This document shows, piece after piece, positions 60,904 through 64,000 of a stretch of DNA of 64,000 nt. The position numbers were made by a program, and so were the translations under genes. This DNA is from Candidatus Altimarinota bacterium (lineage in GTDB: Bacteria > Patescibacteriota > Gracilibacteria > UBA4473). The notes beneath the pieces are model-generated. The model saw only the letters and a list, made by a program, of their open reading frames with translations, did no database searches and was not told the origin of the DNA. The first letter of the stretch is position 1, and the number at the start of each line of letters is the position of its first letter. The stretch lies in NCBI GenBank assembly GCA_021734395.1, contig JAIPJB010000003.1:124001-188000 (forward strand), written 5' to 3'.

Positions 60904-61884
60904 ATGGCGAAACAATCTTTTGCACGAAAATCCTTAGGACAAAATTTTCTGCATTCCTCTCAAATTCGGGACAAAATCCTTAAAGCGGCGGGGAATATAC
61001 AAGGAAAAAATATTCTCGAAATCGGTCCAGGACTTGGGTTTCTGACGACAAAATTAATTTCTGAAGGAGCCAATATTACAGCGGTAGAGCTTGATTCACG
61101 TGCGGTGGATATCTTGCAACGGGACTTTGAACAGAAAAAAAACTTTCGTCTGATCCATGGTGATATTTTGGATCAAGATTTAGACACTCTCTTCCCTCCC
61201 CCTTTGAAAAAGGGGGAAAGTCCGGCAAACGCGGGACAGGGGGATTTTTTTTCCAAAAATGGATTCGAATCCAAAGAAAAAGATCCGAATCCAAATACAA
61301 ATTTCTATGCCATCATTGCCAATATCCCCTACAACATCACCGCTCCTCTGCTGCGAAAAATTCTGGAAAAAACAAAGCAGAAGCCTGACTTTTGCATTCT
61401 CATGGTACAAAAGGAAGTCGCCGAGAAGCTTGTTTCCGCGAAAGTGGGAAACCGCTCTTCTTCTTTTGCGAAGAGAGAGGGCGAGGGAGATTTAAATCCC
61501 CCTTTCCATTCCCCCTTTTCTAAAGGGGGAGACCATTTCAAACGCTCGATTCTTTCTATTTCCGTCGAAGTCTTTGCCGAATGCAAAATTCTTTTCCCTG
61601 TCCCCCGAGGAAATTTTTTCCCGGTTCCTAGAGTGGATTCCGCAGTAATCCGGCTGGATATTCGGGAGAAGCCACTGGTCAGGAAATCATTGCTTCGAGA
61701 ATTTTTTATTGTGGTCAATGCTGGATTTCGCCAAAAAAGAAAAATGCTCAGTAACAGTCTGGCTAAATCTCTGGGCATCGAGCCAGAAAAAATCTTAGGG
61801 GATATTGATCCCAATCGCCGCGCAGAAACCCTTACCATTGAGGAGTGGATACAGGTTGCTGAAAATTTCAAAAAAACGAAATGA
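60904..61884 (+). CDS. rsmA: 16S rRNA (adenine1518/1519-N6) dimethyltransferase with repeat-derived inserts
   Basis: 326 residues, longer than the usual 260-280. It dimethylates two adenines at the 3' end of 16S rRNA. LGQNFLHSSQIRDKIL, ILEIGPGLGFLT (motif I), VELDSRAVDIL and NIPYNITAPLLRKIL (motif IV) are all present, with VPRVDSAVIRLD near the end. Two polar stretches, about 98-131 (PPPLKKGESPANAG, NGFESKEKDPN) and about 184-210 (SSSFAKREGEGD, PPFHSPFSKGGD), are coded by GC-rich inverted repeats that also occur between genes. Both preserve the frame. They lie in loops away from the SAM motifs, so the enzyme may still work. Confidence 0.93.
   Translation: MAKQSFARKSLGQNFLHSSQIRDKILKAAGNIQGKNILEIGPGLGFLTTKLISEGANITAVELDSRAVDILQRDFEQKKNFRLIHGDILDQDLDTLFPPPLKKGESPANAGQGDFFSKNGFESKEKDPNPNTNFYAIIANIPYNITAPLLRKILEKTKQKPDFCILMVQKEVAEKLVSAKVGNRSSSFAKREGEGDLNPPFHSPFSKGGDHFKRSILSISVEVFAECKILFPVPRGNFFPVPRVDSAVIRLDIREKPLVRKSLLREFFIVVNAGFRQKRKMLSNSLAKSLGIEPEKILGDIDPNRRAETLTIEEWIQVAENFKKTK
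61191..61292. repeat. Repeat insert 1 in rsmA
   Basis: CCCCCTTT / AAAGGGGG hairpin (61198-61216), a GGGACAGGGGGATT tail, then GGATTCGAATCC (61261-61272) and GATCCGAATCC. Confidence 0.75.
61453..61532. repeat. Repeat insert 2 in rsmA
   Basis: A degenerate copy of the 43-nt unit (CTTTTGCGAAGAGAGAGGG...GAGGGAGATTT) joined to AAATCCCCCTTT...AAAGGGGGAGA, the same pair that brackets the DUF559 gene downstream. Confidence 0.75.
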
Positions 61885-61924
61885 TTTTCATACCCCACCT
61901 CGCCTCCCCTGCTAGGAATAGTTC

Positions 61925-62036
61925 TCCCCTTTAGGGGGTATTCGGGATTCGAACCCTGAAATATTTTGGGTTCGAATCCTTTCATTGAAGTGGTATTCCC
62001 TCCCTCTTTCGCAAAGAGGGAGTTGGAGGGAGATTT
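61925..62036. repeat. Repeat block upstream of the DUF559 gene
   Basis: CTCCCCTTTAGGGGG (61925-61939), a GGATTCGAACCC / GGGTTCGAATCC inverted repeat (61945-61979) and the 43-nt unit (61994-62036), the last identical to 52432-52474. Confidence 0.85.
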
Positions 62037-62060
62037 AAAGCACGCTACAATAAAATTAGA

Positions 62061-62432
62061 ATGCTCCAATACAACAAAAATCTAAAAAAGAATGCTCAAA
62101 GGTTAAGAAAAAATGCCACAGAAACCGAAATCCTATTTTGGTCTCAAATTCGGAAAAAACAGATACTCGGTTTCCAGTTTTACAGACAAAAACCAATCGG
62201 CTCTTATATTGTTGATTTTTTTTGCCCCTCTGCAAAATTAGTTATTGAAATTGATGGAAGTCAGCATTTTGAAAAAAGAAATGAAGAACAGGATAAAAAA
62301 AGAGATATGTATCTAGAATCACTCGGACTTAAGGTTTTACGCTTTAACAATCTTGATATCTGTCAGAATATAGACGGAGCAGTACAAGTAGTTTACAATT
62401 TCTTAAAAAAGATAAGATCTTTATCATCTTAA
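62061..62432 (+). CDS. DUF559 (Vsr-like endonuclease fold) protein
   Basis: 123 residues: KNAQRLRKNATETEILFWSQIR, the KQILGFQFYRQKPIGSYIVDF stretch broken by the start of the fold, VIEIDGSQHFEKRNEEQDKKRD with the expected Glu/Asp/His of the restriction-like nuclease core, and LGLKVLRFNNLDI. Activity is not established for the family. It is bracketed by two repeat families, and the stop codon lies within the right-hand one. This suggests it travels with, or acts on, those repeats. Confidence 0.9.
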   Translation: MLQYNKNLKKNAQRLRKNATETEILFWSQIRKKQILGFQFYRQKPIGSYIVDFFCPSAKLVIEIDGSQHFEKRNEEQDKKRDMYLESLGLKVLRFNNLDICQNIDGAVQVVYNFLKKIRSLSS

Positions 62433-62471
62433 ATCCCCCTTTCATTCCCCCTTTTACTAAGGGGGAGGAGG
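62431..62471. repeat. Repeat block downstream of the DUF559 gene
   Basis: AAATCCCCCTTT...CCCCCTTTTACTAAGGGGGAGG, near-identical to 61494-61532 in rsmA. Confidence 0.8.
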
Positions 62472-62482
62472 ACATCTTTCCT

Positions 62483-62651
62483 ATGCATCAACTTCCAAAA
62501 AAATTTGTCCAGCGTATCCAAGAAATTCTGCCTCAGAAAGAATGGGATACTTTTTTTGAAGCCGCGACTGAGCCTCTCCCCAAAACGATTCGCCTAGATC
62601 TAAAATCTCTTGCACCCGAAATTAAAAATTCAAGATTAAAGATTGAAGATT
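62483..62651 (+). pseudogene. N-terminal part of the RsmF-like methyltransferase, cut off by a frame change
   Basis: MHQLPKKFVQRIQEIL and PLPKTIRLDLKSL match the N-terminus of RNA m5C methyltransferases. The frame then enters a repeat and would stop at 62704. The rest of the enzyme continues in the +1 frame from about 62643. Confidence 0.7.
62620..62651. repeat. ATTGAAGATT repeat at the frame break
   Basis: AATTAAAA, then CAAGATTAAAGATTGAAGATT, placed exactly where the two reading frames of the methyltransferase join. Confidence 0.75.
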
Positions 62652-63929
62652 CCTCCTTCTTGGCACCTCTCTCCCACCGCGATTTCCGAAGCTTTTTTTA
62701 TTGAACGGGACAATCAAAATAAAATTCCTCTGGGAAAAACACTTCCCCACTTTACAGGCCAGATCTACGTGCAGTCCCTCAGCTCAATGCTGCCAGTGAT
62801 AGCACTCGATCCTCAGCCGGAAGAAAAAATATTAGATCTTGCTGCCGCCCCAGGGAGCAAAACGACTTTCTTGAGTCAGCAAATGCAGAATACCGGTGTT
62901 ATAGTTGCTAATGAGCCAAGCTCTTCTCGTTCAGCCAAACTCGCCGCCAATCTGGATCGAATGGGTGCTATGAATGCCGTGATAACACAATATGACGGAT
63001 CTTTATTGAACAAATTTTTTGTTCAAGAATTCGATCACATTCTTCTCGATGCTCCCTGCAGTAGCGAAGGATACGGGCGCAAGCAGTCTGATTTCTTTCA
63101 GAAAATGTGGTCCGAGAAAAAAATATTCCAGGCCGCAAAACTCCAAAAAAAACTTATTTTGTCCGCCTTTCAGATGCTGCGCCCAGGAGGGACACTCCTC
63201 TACTCTACCTGCACGTCTGCCCCAGAAGAAAATGAAGCTGTTGTTCAGTTTTTGCGAGATCATTATCCTGATGCCGTTCAAGTCGTCCCCATGCAACTGG
63301 GGAACATTCCAACCTCCAAGGGGCTTTCCTCCTTTCGGGGAGAATCTTTCCACGATTCTATCGCTCAAAATGCTCTGCGTATCTGGCCGCAGAAAAAAAC
63401 ACAAATCTGGAATTCGGAAATCTTTTTTCTCGCGAAAATACAGAAAAAGACTTCTCTTTCCCTTTCTTCTCCAGCAAAAATCCCGCCTTCAGGGGCATTC
63501 CGCATTCTCGGAAAAAATCAAACAGCAGAAATTCTGACCCGCTGGAAAAAAACTTTTGGCATAGAGAAAGAATATTTTCAGAACCTCGTTTTCCTGGAAA
63601 AAAACAAAGCTTATTTTCTTACATCCCGTTCTGCAGCCTCTTTTGCTCTTCGAAATCCTCACCGTCGATGCGGACTTCCGGTACTCGATAAACACGGAAA
63701 TATCACCTCTGCTTTTGCCCTTCACTTTGGAAAATATGCCACCCAAAATGTCAGAAATCTCTCCCCAGAAGAAAAAGATCGCTGGCTAGAAGGATATGAT
63801 GTTCCTCTGGGGAAAACAGATATTCTTTCAGAAGAAATATTGGTGCAATACGAAGGCTTTTGCCTCGGACACGGAAAAATACACAACCATATGCTCAAAA
63901 ACAAACTCGACAGATCGCTCGTCTTCTGA
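62643..63929 (+). CDS. rRNA cytosine-C5 methyltransferase (NOL1/NOP2/Sun, RsmF-like), 5' end in another frame
   Basis: 428 codons open from a TTG at 62643. The motifs are SSMLPVIALDPQPEEKILDLAAAPGSKTTFLSQ without its first residues (SAM motif I), DAPCSSEGYGRK with the first Cys, and YSTCTSAPEENEAVV with the catalytic Cys. The C-terminal part resembles the RNA-binding end of RsmF/YebU (HRRCGLPVLD, FGKYATQNVRNL). The proper start lies upstream in frame 2 (62483); the change of frame falls in the repeat at 62620-62651. It is either a recent disruption, a sequencing error, or a programmed shift. A palindrome copy is at 63006-63026. Confidence 0.85.
   Translation: MKIPPSWHLSPTAISEAFFIERDNQNKIPLGKTLPHFTGQIYVQSLSSMLPVIALDPQPEEKILDLAAAPGSKTTFLSQQMQNTGVIVANEPSSSRSAKLAANLDRMGAMNAVITQYDGSLLNKFFVQEFDHILLDAPCSSEGYGRKQSDFFQKMWSEKKIFQAAKLQKKLILSAFQMLRPGGTLLYSTCTSAPEENEAVVQFLRDHYPDAVQVVPMQLGNIPTSKGLSSFRGESFHDSIAQNALRIWPQKKTQIWNSEIFFLAKIQKKTSLSLSSPAKIPPSGAFRILGKNQTAEILTRWKKTFGIEKEYFQNLVFLEKNKAYFLTSRSAASFALRNPHRRCGLPVLDKHGNITSAFALHFGKYATQNVRNLSPEEKDRWLEGYDVPLGKTDILSEEILVQYEGFCLGHGKIHNHMLKNKLDRSLVF
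63006..63026. repeat. 21-nt palindrome copy in the RsmF-like gene
   Basis: Perfect arms TTGAACAAA / TTTGTTCAA around TTT; read as L-N-K-F-F-V-Q. Confidence 0.9.
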
Positions 63930-63943
63930 AAAAATAACTCCCG

Positions 63944-64000
63944 ATGAAACAAACAGAAAATTCCACCCATCATTTTTTCGCCTCGGTCGGACAAGGTCTG
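63944..64000 (+). CDS. Start of a further gene, truncated by the window
   Basis: An ATG at 63944, 15 nt after the methyltransferase stop, opens a frame that runs to the edge (19 codons, HHFFASVGQGL visible). Too short to identify. Confidence 0.5.
   Translation, partial: MKQTENSTHHFFASVGQGL

Overview
The window looks like a chromosomal segment of a small-genome bacterium of the Candidate Phyla Radiation (Patescibacteria), perhaps the Peregrinibacteria side. This is inferred from gene content and not proven. The signs are dense, often overlapping genes, many start codons without a Shine-Dalgarno sequence, a very large surface protein built on the GNVGIGTTSP repeat with a peptidase S74 tail, and many small repeat-associated ORFs (four-helix-bundle, DUF559 and GIY-YIG proteins). 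UGA is used as a stop throughout, often inside ATGA overlaps, so the standard bacterial code applies and not the UGA=Gly code of Gracilibacteria and Absconditabacteria.

Layout. 1-2.6 kb: an ATP-grasp ligase-like gene and a PKD/7TM inactive-transglutaminase partner. 2.6-8.5 kb: dut and tilS facing a reverse-strand block of pheS, rpoD, greA and an aroA-Nudix fusion. 8.6-15.2 kb: a low-complexity coiled-coil protein, HU, a muramidase, an RNHCP protein, a WecG-type glycosyltransferase and an unrecognised three-gene set. 15.3-22 kb: ligA, a possible structured RNA, and secD-secF, with a parvulin domain inside SecD and a four-helix-bundle gene lodged between the two. 22-34 kb: aminotransferase, pckA, ung, a tiny Cys/Gly-rich peptide, an alarmone-hydrolase-like HD protein, a TrmB-like regulator, a methyltransferase, miaA, tRNA-Arg(CCU), HIT, a DHH-like protein and serS. 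34-39 kb: pyk, prepilin peptidase, holA, tsaE and an MBL-like protein. 39-42.5 kb: tRNA-Phe, GIY-YIG, cold-shock protein, an MscS channel and CorA. 43-51.6 kb: a probable copper/silver-handling cluster with small Cys or Met/His secreted proteins, an RND adaptor and pump, DoxX, a CuA-like lipoprotein, DUF302 and a Cu/Zn permease. 51.6-60.9 kb: a membrane protein, a papain-like amidase, the 2027-residue S74 protein and a Cys-rich surface protein with an in-frame remnant after its stop. 60.9-64 kb: rsmA carrying repeat insertions, a DUF559 gene between repeats, and an RsmF-like methyltransferase whose frame is broken at another repeat.

The main cross-cutting signal is repeat biology. A 21-nt palindrome (arms TTGAACAAA / TTTGTTCAA) occurs about eleven times, mostly inside essential genes and only in the two reading frames that avoid its TGA. 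Several other inverted-repeat families lie between genes, inside ligA and rsmA, at the frame break of the RsmF-like gene, and around the four-helix-bundle and DUF559 genes. A second signal is transcription start at or very near the start codon (leaderless mRNA), suggested by -10 boxes 5-9 nt upstream of ATG. A compact four-way-junction element with its own promoter-like and terminator-like sequences near 18.2 kb is the best candidate for a new RNA.
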